Of a stretch of 14,330 nucleotides of DNA, positions 1 to 7,454 are shown in pieces (positions within the stretch are counted from its first letter, which is position 1; every line of letters starts with the position of its first letter). The position numbers and the translations under genes are program-made. This stretch comes from Bacteroidota bacterium. GTDB lineage: Bacteria > Bacteroidota > Bacteroidia > Chitinophagales > Saprospiraceae. The stretch lies in NCBI GenBank assembly GCA_029573365.1, contig JAKQGD010000443.1, forward strand, positions 1-14,330. The letters run 5' to 3'. The notes below the pieces were generated by a model that was given only the letters and a program-made list of their open reading frames with translations, was not told where the DNA came from and ran no database searches.

Positions 1-476
1 TCACTAAGATAGAGGATAAAAACGGCAGGGTTATCTACACTTCTGTGCCAGAACAGAAAAAAGCCATAAATCCCGCTTACAATTATGTGATCGTAGATAT
101 GCTAAAATATGTGGCCAGCATCATCCAGTCTAAGTTTACAAGTGAAGTGGCCGGCAAGACAGGTACCACAAACGATTACAAGGATGGATGGTTTGTAGGC
201 TTTACGCCTGAGATAGTCATCTCCACATGGGTCGGCGGCGACCAGGAATTTATACGATTCAACAAGCTGTCAGATGGCCAGGGTGCCGTGATGGCCCGTC
301 CGTTTTTCGAAAAGCTGCTTATGAAAATAGAAAAGGACAATACCCTTGCATTTGGTACCCACACTGTATTTATGAAACCCGAGGAAGAAATCATAGAAAC
401 AGACTGTACCAAATACGAGACAGCAACACCCGGCGAAGAAAAACCAAAAAATACAGATTTTGACGAGGAGTTTTAG
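1..476 (+). CDS. Class A penicillin-binding protein (PBP1A-like), C-terminal fragment
   Basis: This is the 3' end of a bifunctional peptidoglycan synthase of the PBP1A type; the reading frame is open from base 3 and the start lies outside the window. What is visible is the last part of the transpeptidase domain, which crosslinks stem peptides in the periplasm. The third active-site motif, KTG, is at bases 156-164 in the context AGKTGTTND, followed by the typical YKDGWFVGFTP and STWVGGD segments. After the domain there is an acidic tail rich in Glu, Lys and Thr, ending at TAG 474-476. The SxxK and SxN motifs and the glycosyltransferase domain are missing only because of the window edge. The gene converges with the next one, with 8 nt between the two stop codons and no hairpin, so transcription may run on into the neighbour's antisense strand. 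The class A assignment rests on this motif style; a monofunctional PBP cannot be fully excluded from the fragment. Confidence 0.9.
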   Translation, partial: TKIEDKNGRVIYTSVPEQKKAINPAYNYVIVDMLKYVASIIQSKFTSEVAGKTGTTNDYKDGWFVGFTPEIVISTWVGGDQEFIRFNKLSDGQGAVMARPFFEKLLMKIEKDNTLAFGTHTVFMKPEEEIIETDCTKYETATPGEEKPKNTDFDEEF

Positions 477-484
477 CGGAAGTA

Positions 485-2821
485 TTACCTTATAACCGTC
501 AATGAGCCTTTGTAGAGTCGGGTGACCTTGTCTATATACTCCACCTCACACATCCATGTGTAGGCTCCGCTGACTACTTTGCTGGCATTAATCTCACCGT
601 TCCAGTCCATCTCAGATACGCCGTGGCTATCGGTTGAGGTCTGATACACCAGATTGCCCCACCGGTCATAGACCCTGAAATATCTTATCCCTGCCACATC
701 ATTGCCTGCAAAAAAAGTAATCCTGTCATTGACGCCGTCGTTATTAGGAGTGAATACATTGGAAATCACAAAACTTCTGGTTTTATTGACAGTGACCCTT
801 ATGGTGGCTTTGGTTTCACATCCGTCTTCTGAAGTGACGGTGACCTCATAGCCGGTGTCATTGACCGGCCTGGCTGTCGTTTCAGGACATTGTGGACAGG
901 CCACATCCTCGGCCGGCGACCACAGGACGGTCTGTTTGGCCAGATTGGTAAACACTTCAAGGACCAGGCTGTCGCCCAATCTTATGGTTTGTTCCACTGA
1001 ATTGACGCTGATGGCAGGTATCATGATTTCCCTGATTCTAAAGGCGGTGGTATCGGTACAGCCGGAGGCGTCTATGACTTCCAGCAGGTACTGACCGGGA
1101 CCTACATTGTCAAAAGCAGCTGACGGCCGGTAGGTGCCATCATCTATCCTGAAAAGATATGGTGGCACACCTCCGGAGGCGTCGGCTGTGATTTTTGCCG
1201 AGCTGACAGAAGTACAGTCCGGCCCTTCAATAGTGTGGCTTAGATTGAGGGCATCAGGTTCCTCCAGTTTTACACTTAAACTGGATGTACATCCGTTTTT
1301 ATCGATGACGGCAAAGGAATATTCGCCTGCTCCGAGGCCTGCCAATGAGTCAGAAGGCATGACATTGCCCTGGTATTCGAAAGTATAGGGTGGCGTGCCT
1401 CCTGAGGGCTGAAGCCTGATAAAGGCGTCTTTGTCCCCATGACAAGCCAGGTTATATCCGTTTATGTCAGAAGACCTGACAGTGGCCTCCAACAAAGCAG
1501 GCTGTGGTACCTGTACTGTGAGTACGTGGCTGTTGCCATAATCGTCGATGGTGGTGATGTAGTAAGACCCTACATCGAGTCCGGGTATATTTACTGCCTG
1601 CCCGGTCTGCAGTATCGTACCGGAAAAAGTGACGGAAGGATTCTCCAGCTTATAACCCGAATAATGCAGCGGTGGTGTACCAACACCTACCTCGAAGTCA
1701 ATAAATCCCGAGTTTTCGCCGTTGCACAACGGCGGATTTACCACTGCGAGGGCCATGATATTGCATTCAATAAGCTTAACATTTACATCCATGTATATGT
1801 CGCAACCTTCTTCGTTTTTAATGACAGCCTGGTGTGGTCCGTCCGTATAAAACATACCGTCACCCAGCTTTAGGGTATCGCCGTCACACAAGTTTATGCT
1901 GGTGCTTGCCGTAATTCTGTCATCCACGATGAGATCCAGATATACTATGGAGTCACACCCGTTTTCGGCTTGTAGGAAATGGTCGTATTTGCCTGTTTGG
2001 CAATACTTTTCTCCAAAAAAATTAAAACACTCGCCATAACATATCTGCTGCTGCACTACAGACTGGGGTATGGGCAGCACTTCTACGGTTTTGCATATCC
2101 GGGGTGCTTCGTCACATACATTGGAGGCATCCAGACATACCTGATAAGTACCCGATTTTTCGGGCTTGTAAACTGCCTGAAGACCAGAGGCTGTGTGGGC
2201 ACCATCTACGGACCAGTTATAAAAGGTAGCACCTGTGATGCCGGGGGTTTCCATGGTCAATTCATCACCCAGACACACCCGGTTAGGAAGGATCAGGGCA
2301 GGGGCTGTTTCGAGGGGAGCCACCTTGGTAGTGCCATTGGTGACTCTTATGGTCCAGTCGCAGATATCATTGTCGCTGCCGTCCATGACAAAATAATAAT
2401 ACTGGCCTATGACGAGAGGTACGGTATTGATAAAAACTCTTGTTTCTCCGGGTCTTACGTCGGTGTCACATTCACTCACCCTGCTAAAGTTAGTACAGTC
2501 GGTACTGCGGTATAAACCTATTTCCAGTCCGTTGTTGTCGGCACAGTTTGAGACTTTGACCTCGAGGGTCAGATTTGTAGACCCTGCTATAAACCCTATC
2601 CATTGCATATGATGGACTTTTGATGTACAAAACCCCGGAGGAGCCTGGCCAATGATATTGCTGTTGTTTCTGCCTGTAAAGCCGTCGATGTCACAGATGA
2701 TACAGGCATCCTTGCATAGTGACGTCATGGCAGGATTGGCTCCGCAGATGTCCGGCTGAGCCCATGCTTTAGCCGAAATCATCAATACCATATACAGTGC
2801 AAGGAATGTTGACTTTGTCAA
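485..2821 (-). CDS. Secreted surface protein with SprB-like repeats and type IX secretion (gliding-motility type) C-terminal domain
   Basis: A 778-residue exported protein. A signal peptide (residues 1-21, ending AKAWA-Q) is followed by a Cys-rich N-terminal domain (about 26-165), a PKD-like segment (about 175-250), short GCDSIV-type Cys repeats (about 255-350), three SprB-like repeats (about 358-440, 447-522 and 525-598, the last two carrying GGxPPY and a xVIDxxGC ending), another PKD-like module with CPQC (about 600-676), and a C-terminal domain from FVISNVFTPNNDGVND (683) to the end. That last domain matches the gliding-motility-associated type B signal that sends proteins through the type IX secretion system to the surface. 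By family it is probably an adhesin or surface filament component; the ligand is unknown. About 29 cysteines suggest disulfide bonds. The start is TTG: an in-frame stop lies two codons upstream and the first ATG (residue 11) would destroy the basic n-region of the signal peptide. No catalytic domain is recognised. Confidence 0.88.
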   Translation of the reverse strand: MTKSTFLALYMVLMISAKAWAQPDICGANPAMTSLCKDACIICDIDGFTGRNNSNIIGQAPPGFCTSKVHHMQWIGFIAGSTNLTLEVKVSNCADNNGLEIGLYRSTDCTNFSRVSECDTDVRPGETRVFINTVPLVIGQYYYFVMDGSDNDICDWTIRVTNGTTKVAPLETAPALILPNRVCLGDELTMETPGITGATFYNWSVDGAHTASGLQAVYKPEKSGTYQVCLDASNVCDEAPRICKTVEVLPIPQSVVQQQICYGECFNFFGEKYCQTGKYDHFLQAENGCDSIVYLDLIVDDRITASTSINLCDGDTLKLGDGMFYTDGPHQAVIKNEEGCDIYMDVNVKLIECNIMALAVVNPPLCNGENSGFIDFEVGVGTPPLHYSGYKLENPSVTFSGTILQTGQAVNIPGLDVGSYYITTIDDYGNSHVLTVQVPQPALLEATVRSSDINGYNLACHGDKDAFIRLQPSGGTPPYTFEYQGNVMPSDSLAGLGAGEYSFAVIDKNGCTSSLSVKLEEPDALNLSHTIEGPDCTSVSSAKITADASGGVPPYLFRIDDGTYRPSAAFDNVGPGQYLLEVIDASGCTDTTAFRIREIMIPAISVNSVEQTIRLGDSLVLEVFTNLAKQTVLWSPAEDVACPQCPETTARPVNDTGYEVTVTSEDGCETKATIRVTVNKTRSFVISNVFTPNNDGVNDRITFFAGNDVAGIRYFRVYDRWGNLVYQTSTDSHGVSEMDWNGEINASKVVSGAYTWMCEVEYIDKVTRLYKGSLTVIR

Positions 2822-3182
2822 ACCTTAATTTTTATAGTAAAAGTAGTGCAATTTGCTTTTGTAATGGCTTTATCAAATGAAAATTCCAAAATTTCCTTTA
2901 ATGTCTAAATCTACTATTCCAGAAATGAGTAAAAATGTAAATCTCATCTTTGCAGAAAGTTTAAAAAATTAGAAAATTAGCACATAATTATATTTTGTAC
3001 TTAAACCTACCACGATTATGAAAAAAAACTTCTTAAACATAAATAAAGGAGCGTATTCGAATTCAAAATAACCTTTCAAATGAAAGAATTCTACCTTGCG
3101 GACATGACCGGACGAAAATTAAAAAAAGCCGGCTTCCATTTAAGAGACCGGCTTTTCGATTGTATTTATACTGGAACAAAAA
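2822..3182. other. AT-rich intergenic region of 361 nt
   Basis: This gap lies upstream of the surface-protein gene and downstream of gdhA. It holds the gdhA terminator (3124-3156). A TACTTTTA box on the minus strand (2838-2845) is one mismatch from the TAnnTTTG promoter box and could serve the surface-protein gene, but no TTG lies at the right distance. On the plus strand there are two promoter-like stretches: CATCTTTGCA (2945-2954) and TATATTTTG just before position 3000. They precede a possible 17-codon reading frame, ATG 3018 to TAA 3071, beginning MKKNFLN. A hairpin CTTTCA-AA-TGAAAG (3073-3086) and two GAATTC sites (3059-3064 and 3086-3091) follow. None of these is strong enough to call a gene. 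Confidence 0.5.
3124..3156 (-). terminator. Rho-independent terminator of the ccmB-ccmC-ccmD-gdhA unit
   Basis: A perfect 9-bp inverted repeat, AAAAGCCGG (3124-3132) and CCGGCTTTT (3148-3156), has a 15-nt loop. Read on the minus strand the stem is followed by a run of seven T and then AATTTT, giving a classical intrinsic terminator 27 nt past the gdhA stop codon. On the plus strand only four T follow the stem, so termination from that side would be weaker. Confidence 0.85.
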
Positions 3183-4601
3183 TCAAGGGAATACGCCTAG
3201 GGTCAGATAGTCATTTGCCACCTTGTTGAGGGCACATATGAAGGCTGCGTCTCTGAGATTGTCCACTTTATCGTAGGAGTGGTATATGTCCATAATCTGA
3301 TGGTATGAGTTGATCATTGTCTCCTCTAGGCCAGACCTTACGAGGTCCACTTCCTCGGCACCACGTGTGATAAACTGCTTCTCTTTTTCGTTGATTGATT
3401 TACCGGTGAGGTTTTCAAATGTGGAAACAATGTTTTGGTATGTATTCTGATTAAACCTCTTGTCCATCCTGCCGAATCTCATGTGAGACAGGTTTTTGAG
3501 CCACTCGAAATAAGAAACTGTAACACCACCGGCATTGCAGTACATGTCAGGGATGATAATTTTGCCGGCTTTTATCATCATGTCTGCTGCACCGGCCGTT
3601 ACAGGTCCATTGGCAGCTTCGGCTATAACTTTTGCCCTTACTTTATCGGCGTTTTCCTCTGTGATCTGGGATTCCAGGGCTGCAGGTACAAGGATGTCAC
3701 ACTCTATGCCTACCCAATCACCTCTTTCAGTCAGAGTTACTGTTCCCGGCATACCGATGATGGTCCCATTGGCCTTGCGGTAGTCGAGGGCTGCCTGCAT
3801 GTCTATACCTTTTTCGCTGTAGACCGTGCCTTCGAGCTCTGACAGGCCTATGATTTTTACATCACCCTCCTGCTGTGAGATGAGGCCTGTGTATGAGCCC
3901 ACATTGCCCATGCCCTGAATGACCATGGTTTTGCCGGCCAGGCCTTTTGTGGCTCCTATTTTTTTAAGCTGGGTTTCGTCATTAAAGACTTCTCTGATGG
4001 AGTAGTAAACTCCTCTTCCTGTGGCTTCGGTACGTCCGTTTATGCCGTTTTGTCTTACAGGTTTGCCGGTGACACAACCTGCGGCATCGATTTCACCGCC
4101 TTTAAAGGTCTGATAGGTATCCAGAATCCAGGCCATTTCACGCTCCCCTGTACCATAATCCGGGGCCGGCACATCTACACTTGGCCCTATAAAATTTTTC
4201 CTGATTAGTTCCACTGTATACCTTCGTGTGATTTTTTGAAGTTCGTCTTCGGTATAGGCACGAGGGCTTATCTTAACCCCGCCTTTGGCACCTCCGAAGG
4301 GCACATCTACGATGGCACACTTGTATGTCATCAGGGCTGCCAGTGCCATTACCTCTTCCTGGTCTACTAGGTGGCTAAAACGGATACCCCCCTTGGTGGG
4401 AAGCCTGTGGTGTGAGTGTTGTACTCTGTATGCTTCTATGACCTGATAAGTATCCCCGATCTTGACAGGAAAGTTCATCTGGTAAACGGCATTACAGACT
4501 TTAATCTGATGTAGAAGCCCGGGATGGATGTTGGTGTGGGCCGCCGCCTTGTCGAAATTGGATTGTACGCTTTCGAAAAACTTTGCTTGCTTACTGCTCA
4601 T
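3183..4601 (-). CDS. gdhA: Glutamate dehydrogenase (Glu/Leu/Phe/Val dehydrogenase family)
   Basis: A 472-residue cytoplasmic enzyme that interconverts glutamate and 2-oxoglutarate plus ammonium. The substrate domain has the hallmark LPTKGGIRF (K70), MTYKCAIVDVPFGGAKGG (K94 and the catalytic-type K106) and APDYGTG (D148). The nucleotide domain has GMGNVG at 230-235; an acidic residue (E255) close to the end of the second strand favours NAD over NADP, but this is inference. The length fits hexameric glutamate dehydrogenases and is well above the roughly 350 residues of Leu or Phe dehydrogenases, so glutamate is the likely substrate. The ATG start at 4599-4601 lies inside the 3' end of the upstream ccmD-like gene (11-nt overlap), suggesting translational coupling in one operon. 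A strong terminator follows the stop. The C-terminal 80 residues (INEKEKQFITRGAEEVDLVRSGLEETM) form the usual helical return to the substrate domain. Confidence 0.95.
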   Translation of the reverse strand: MSSKQAKFFESVQSNFDKAAAHTNIHPGLLHQIKVCNAVYQMNFPVKIGDTYQVIEAYRVQHSHHRLPTKGGIRFSHLVDQEEVMALAALMTYKCAIVDVPFGGAKGGVKISPRAYTEDELQKITRRYTVELIRKNFIGPSVDVPAPDYGTGEREMAWILDTYQTFKGGEIDAAGCVTGKPVRQNGINGRTEATGRGVYYSIREVFNDETQLKKIGATKGLAGKTMVIQGMGNVGSYTGLISQQEGDVKIIGLSELEGTVYSEKGIDMQAALDYRKANGTIIGMPGTVTLTERGDWVGIECDILVPAALESQITEENADKVRAKVIAEAANGPVTAGAADMMIKAGKIIIPDMYCNAGGVTVSYFEWLKNLSHMRFGRMDKRFNQNTYQNIVSTFENLTGKSINEKEKQFITRGAEEVDLVRSGLEETMINSYHQIMDIYHSYDKVDNLRDAAFICALNKVANDYLTLGVFP

Positions 4602-4800
4602 TTTTAATTTGATTTTCTAATTTGGTTAGTTTATTGTCGAGCCGGAAAAGGAAGATTACTATCCCGGCAAAGATGACTACAATTACTGCCACTACTGCGT
4701 AGATTTTGCCTGTACTTCTTAAAAAATCAACGCTTGCCGATTGTGCAGACAAAATCCCGGCATCACACGCCAGCAGCAGCATAACGGCTGCAAATTTCAT
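4591..4800 (-). CDS. ccmD: CcmD-like small membrane protein of cytochrome c maturation
   Basis: A small protein (69 residues from ATG 4800; 76 if GTG 4821 is used). It has a signal-peptide-like N terminus (MKFAAVMLLLACDAGILSAQ), then FLRSTGKIYAVVAVIVVIFAGIVIFLFRL, one membrane helix, and a short charged cytoplasmic tail (LDNKLTKLENQIKNEQ). The size, single helix and Lys-rich coiled tail fit the CcmD family, which in system I helps release holo-CcmE from the CcmABC complex. I prefer ATG 4800 because it gives a compact signal peptide; GTG 4821 would shorten the gap to ccmC from 37 to 16 nt. LLAC resembles a lipobox, but SPase I cleavage after SAQ is as plausible. The gene lies directly after ccmC, and its last codons overlap the start of gdhA. 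Confidence 0.75.
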   Translation of the reverse strand: MKFAAVMLLLACDAGILSAQSASVDFLRSTGKIYAVVAVIVVIFAGIVIFLFRLDNKLTKLENQIKNEQ

Positions 4801-4837
4801 TATTTTCGTATGAATATTCACCTTACTCAGTATTTTC

Positions 4838-5890
4838 TTATGTTTTGAATGTCCATTTGTACCTGAGCCTCTCGTATCTGATAAGCAACGATGCCATCCA
4901 TACGCCGAGCAGAGTCAGAGCTATAATAGAGGGATAGAAAAATAGCCTCAATGTATTGTCGAGGTCTTCGCCGCCAAGAGCGGGATTGCCACCATTGCCG
5001 GGATGCAGACTGTCTGTTAGCCTGGGGATGACAAACACCAGAGGAATAAGTGCCACAAAAGCAAAAATGCTGTAAGCCGCAGACAAACGGGCTCTTTTAT
5101 CCACGTCTTCTGTCGATGTTCTCAGCAGCAGATAGGCCAGGTAAATCAGCATGGCTATGGCTGTCATATTGAGCTTGATATCCTGCGTCCAGAAAGTGTC
5201 CCAGGTAAACCTAGCCCACACCGAACCCGTAATCAGACCCAGAACTCCGTAAAGCAGAGCCACCCTTGTATATCCGGCAGATCTGGTATCATGGTCAATG
5301 TCTTTAGTCCTCAGGTACTTTATGGCGTGGTACACACCGGCTATGAGCAACAAAAACATCGCAAACCAAAGGGCCACATGGAAAAAAGTATTTCGTATGG
5401 TCTCATTGAGAATGCTGCGGTATGGAAAGGCCAGTCCTGACGGATGATGAAAACCCTTTAACGCGTCAGATTCCCATCCCCCGGAGTTGACATTGTTGCT
5501 TGTGGTGTCCCTTGTCAGAAAAAAAGCATTGGGCTGTACAAAGACACCATCCATGCTGTTGTCAATGATGAGTGTGAGGGGTGCGGTCTGGTCACCAGAA
5601 GCAAAACCCTGCGGCAGCACAAAATTTGCTTTCAATCGGTTGTCGTCGTCAGCTGTTATTGCTGAATGGGGAATAGAAAGGACAGAATCCAGCTTGAGCC
5701 AGGCTCTGTTGTCTCCCGCTGCCGCGAAATGGGTATTATAACCTGTGATGTCAAGCTGTACCTGAGTACCGGTGTATCCGTGGCTGGGGCTGACCTCCGT
5801 GATGCCGGGCTTCAGGGGCACAGTTATGCCTCCGATCAAAACATACAAAAACAGGATGGCACCGGCCAATTTCCACCAGATTCCTTTCAT
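4838..5890 (-). CDS. ccmC: CcmC/CcsA-family cytochrome c assembly protein with periplasmic IPT/TIG-like insert
   Basis: A 350-residue inner-membrane protein that handles haem for cytochrome c maturation. One helix (about 7-24) is followed by a soluble periplasmic segment (about 25-150), then five more helices (about 167-190, 208-224, 239-257, 271-289, 315-336). Two histidines expected to ligate haem flank the WWD region: H171 (NTFFHVALW) and H296 (DSLHPGNGG). The WWD-type motif reads WDTFWTQD (230-237), keeping W230, W234 and D237 while other WWD positions differ. ILNETIR before H171 is a familiar element of Bacteroidota homologues. The family is usually about 220-250 residues, so roughly 110 extra residues are present. 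That segment begins ITEVSPSHGYTGTQVQLDITGYNTHF, the look of an immunoglobulin-like IPT/TIG domain (inference). Placement between ccmB and ccmD supports a CcmC role; CcsA of system II is the alternative name. Confidence 0.88.
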   Translation of the reverse strand: MKGIWWKLAGAILFLYVLIGGITVPLKPGITEVSPSHGYTGTQVQLDITGYNTHFAAAGDNRAWLKLDSVLSIPHSAITADDDNRLKANFVLPQGFASGDQTAPLTLIIDNSMDGVFVQPNAFFLTRDTTSNNVNSGGWESDALKGFHHPSGLAFPYRSILNETIRNTFFHVALWFAMFLLLIAGVYHAIKYLRTKDIDHDTRSAGYTRVALLYGVLGLITGSVWARFTWDTFWTQDIKLNMTAIAMLIYLAYLLLRTSTEDVDKRARLSAAYSIFAFVALIPLVFVIPRLTDSLHPGNGGNPALGGEDLDNTLRLFFYPSIIALTLLGVWMASLLIRYERLRYKWTFKT

Positions 5891-5956
5891 AAAGGCCCGA
5901 TTGATCGTTTGATATTATGGTAGAAACAAATCTTCATGATTGAGGTTTTGGTTTGA

Positions 5957-6613
5957 TCACGATTTCCACAATACAGGAAAAAGCCACATAAGTACACCTG
6001 AAAGCAGTAGGTCCACCCCGGCGAGCATCCACAGGTCCTCTGTAACCGCAGTATCGCTGATCAGTCTGACGCTCACGGCTGTGACCTTGAGCAGCAGCAA
6101 CACCGATGGCAGCACAAGTGGCAGTGCCAACACAGACATAAGTGTCGTATTTCCCTGTCCTGAGGCAGTAATGACGGACACAAAGGTAAATATCACAGAT
6201 ATGCCAAAGAGTCCCAATGCCGAGCCTCCAAAAAACAAGGCACTGTCCTTTACAGGGTAACCGCTGAACAATGAAAGAAAAAAGACCACAACACAAAAAA
6301 GCAGCAGCATAAACAAATAATTGTAAAACAGCCTGGCGATAATCAATTCCAACGGATCAAACAATGTGAAATAGTACAGGTATGTCTCTTTTTTTTCCTG
6401 AAGAAAACTTTTAACAATGGCATTGAGGCCTGCAAAAAGCATAATAATCCAAAGAAGGATGGTCCACTCCCTGGGATTGATGTTGTTAAATGACTTGTAC
6501 ATGATAAACACCACTGTAGCAGCAAACAGGGCAATGCCACCTACGGCATATTTTTGCCTCAGCTCTATCGTGACATCCTTGACAAAAATATCCTTGATTC
6601 TGACAATATTCAT
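5957..6613 (-). CDS. ccmB: Haem exporter membrane subunit CcmB
   Basis: A 218-residue polytopic inner-membrane protein matching CcmB, the permease that works with the ATPase CcmA to drive release of haem from the CcmC-CcmD-CcmE complex in system I cytochrome c maturation. It has about six hydrophobic helices (roughly 25-40, 48-68, 92-115, 125-150, 155-175, 192-212). The N terminus carries the usual cytoplasmic DVTIELRQKYAVGGIALFAATVVFI, and a typical KSFLQEKKETYLYYFTLFDPLELIIARLFYNYL stretch follows the second helix. Helix 5 has the conserved Pro pattern in LMSVLALPLVLPSVLLL. It is the first gene of the ccmB-ccmC-ccmD-gdhA run, with 66 nt to ccmC. No ccmA is in view; in Bacteroidota it may be encoded elsewhere. 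A TACCTTTG box lies 16 nt before the start. Confidence 0.9.
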   Translation of the reverse strand: MNIVRIKDIFVKDVTIELRQKYAVGGIALFAATVVFIMYKSFNNINPREWTILLWIIMLFAGLNAIVKSFLQEKKETYLYYFTLFDPLELIIARLFYNYLFMLLLFCVVVFFLSLFSGYPVKDSALFFGGSALGLFGISVIFTFVSVITASGQGNTTLMSVLALPLVLPSVLLLLKVTAVSVRLISDTAVTEDLWMLAGVDLLLSGVLMWLFPVLWKS

Positions 6614-6629
6614 GTCCTGCTATGTGCCC

Positions 6630-6637
6630 CAAAGGTA
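6630..6637 (-). promoter_or_regulatory. Candidate -7 promoter box of the ccmB operon
   Basis: On the minus strand this reads TACCTTTG, a full match to the Bacteroidota TAnnTTTG box, ending 16 nt before the ccmB ATG. At the expected -33 distance (20 nt) there is ATG (6658-6660) rather than TTG, so the upstream element is weak. It would give a short leader of about 10 nt. A small hairpin, TGGC-GAAA-GCCA (6648-6659), sits between the two elements. Confidence 0.5.
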
Positions 6638-6710
6638 ACCATAATTTTGGCGAAAGCCATATTTTTGATAAAAAAACAGAGACCCCTTTTCAACCTGACT
6701 ACATAGTGTG

Positions 6711-7454
6711 TTAACCTTCGTGAAGCTTTCTTATGAGTTCGTCTTTATATGCCGAAGACACTTCCACATCGGCACCACCGGTCATAGACAGATATCCGCC
6801 TGAGCCCTTGTGATAGGCAGTGATAAAGTCGGTATTGACTATGTGCGAACGATGGACCCTGATGAACTCAGCTGGCAAAAGATTTTCAAAAAATCCCAAC
6901 ACCCTGCAAACCATTTTTTTGCGTCCGTCTTGTAAATATATATCAGTAAAATTGCCGTTTCCCTGCAGTCTGACGATATGCCCTGTTTTAACCAGTTCGA
7001 ACCCTTCCATTGTAGGCAACACAAGGGTTTGACGCCGGGGCTGCTTTTCGAGAAAGTTATCCAGCAAAACCTTGTTTCTGTTTATTTGCTTTCTGTTATC
7101 AAGGCTCTCCTGCACTCTTTCTACAGCTTGTATCATCTCTTCAATATCCAATGGCTTGAGGAGGTAATAGGATGCTGACATATTCAGTGCCTTAATGGCG
7201 TATTCAGCGTAAGCTGTAAGAAAAATAGCCTCATATCCGATATCTGCGGTCGCTTCCATGACATCAAAGCCTGTACCGTAGGGCATTTCGATGTCGAGAA
7301 ATACCACTTCGGGCCGCAACTCCCGTATCATGTCTATAGCCTCCCTGCCGTCAGCAGCTTCACCCACTATATCCACACCCGGGCAATATCTGACCAGATA
7401 GTCACGCAGGATGTCCCTGGCTGTTTTTTCGTCATCTGCCAGTATGGTTCTCAT
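6711..7454 (-). CDS. LytTR-family response regulator
   Basis: A 247-residue two-component response regulator. The receiver domain (about 1-120) has the acidic pair D7/D8, the phosphoacceptor D54 in VFLDIEMP, the switch threonine T80 and the conserved K100 followed by P101. A linker (120-142) leads to a LytTR DNA-binding domain (about 143-247) with the expected VRLQGNGNFTDIYL and FIRVHRSHIVN motifs; the latter is the typical LytTR signature. Phosphorylated, it should bind DNA as a dimer and regulate transcription. Its ATG overlaps the stop of the upstream kinase by 4 nt (ATGA), so the two are a translationally coupled pair. The regulated genes are not shown by the sequence; autoregulation of the kinase promoter, or control of the divergent VWA gene, is possible but untested. 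No convincing terminator follows it. Confidence 0.93.
   Translation of the reverse strand: MRTILADDEKTARDILRDYLVRYCPGVDIVGEAADGREAIDMIRELRPEVVFLDIEMPYGTGFDVMEATADIGYEAIFLTAYAEYAIKALNMSASYYLLKPLDIEEMIQAVERVQESLDNRKQINRNKVLLDNFLEKQPRRQTLVLPTMEGFELVKTGHIVRLQGNGNFTDIYLQDGRKKMVCRVLGFFENLLPAEFIRVHRSHIVNTDFITAYHKGSGGYLSMTGGADVEVSSAYKDELIRKLHEG

Noticed and set aside
1979..2515. 178-codon plus-strand open frame, and a 144-codon one at 1439-1873, antisense to the surface-protein gene
   Set aside because: Both lie wholly inside a well-supported gene with signal peptide and known domains; their translations are low-complexity, lack domains and look like codon-bias shadows.
3080..3229. 49-codon plus-strand frame beginning MKEFYLADMTG
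   Set aside because: It runs through the gdhA terminator and into the end of gdhA on the opposite strand and has no good promoter of its own, so it is probably chance.
3435..3842. 135-codon plus-strand open frame antisense to gdhA
   Set aside because: The opposite strand encodes glutamate dehydrogenase with every motif intact; the antisense translation resembles nothing known.
5934..6296. 120-codon minus-strand frame overlapping the end of ccmB in another phase
   Set aside because: CcmB in the main frame is complete and matches its family; the alternative is Cys-rich with no recognisable feature.
6660..6710. T-run on the minus strand after the response regulator, possibly a terminator
   Set aside because: No stable hairpin precedes the T-run; only an ACTA-TG-TAGT pairing is seen.
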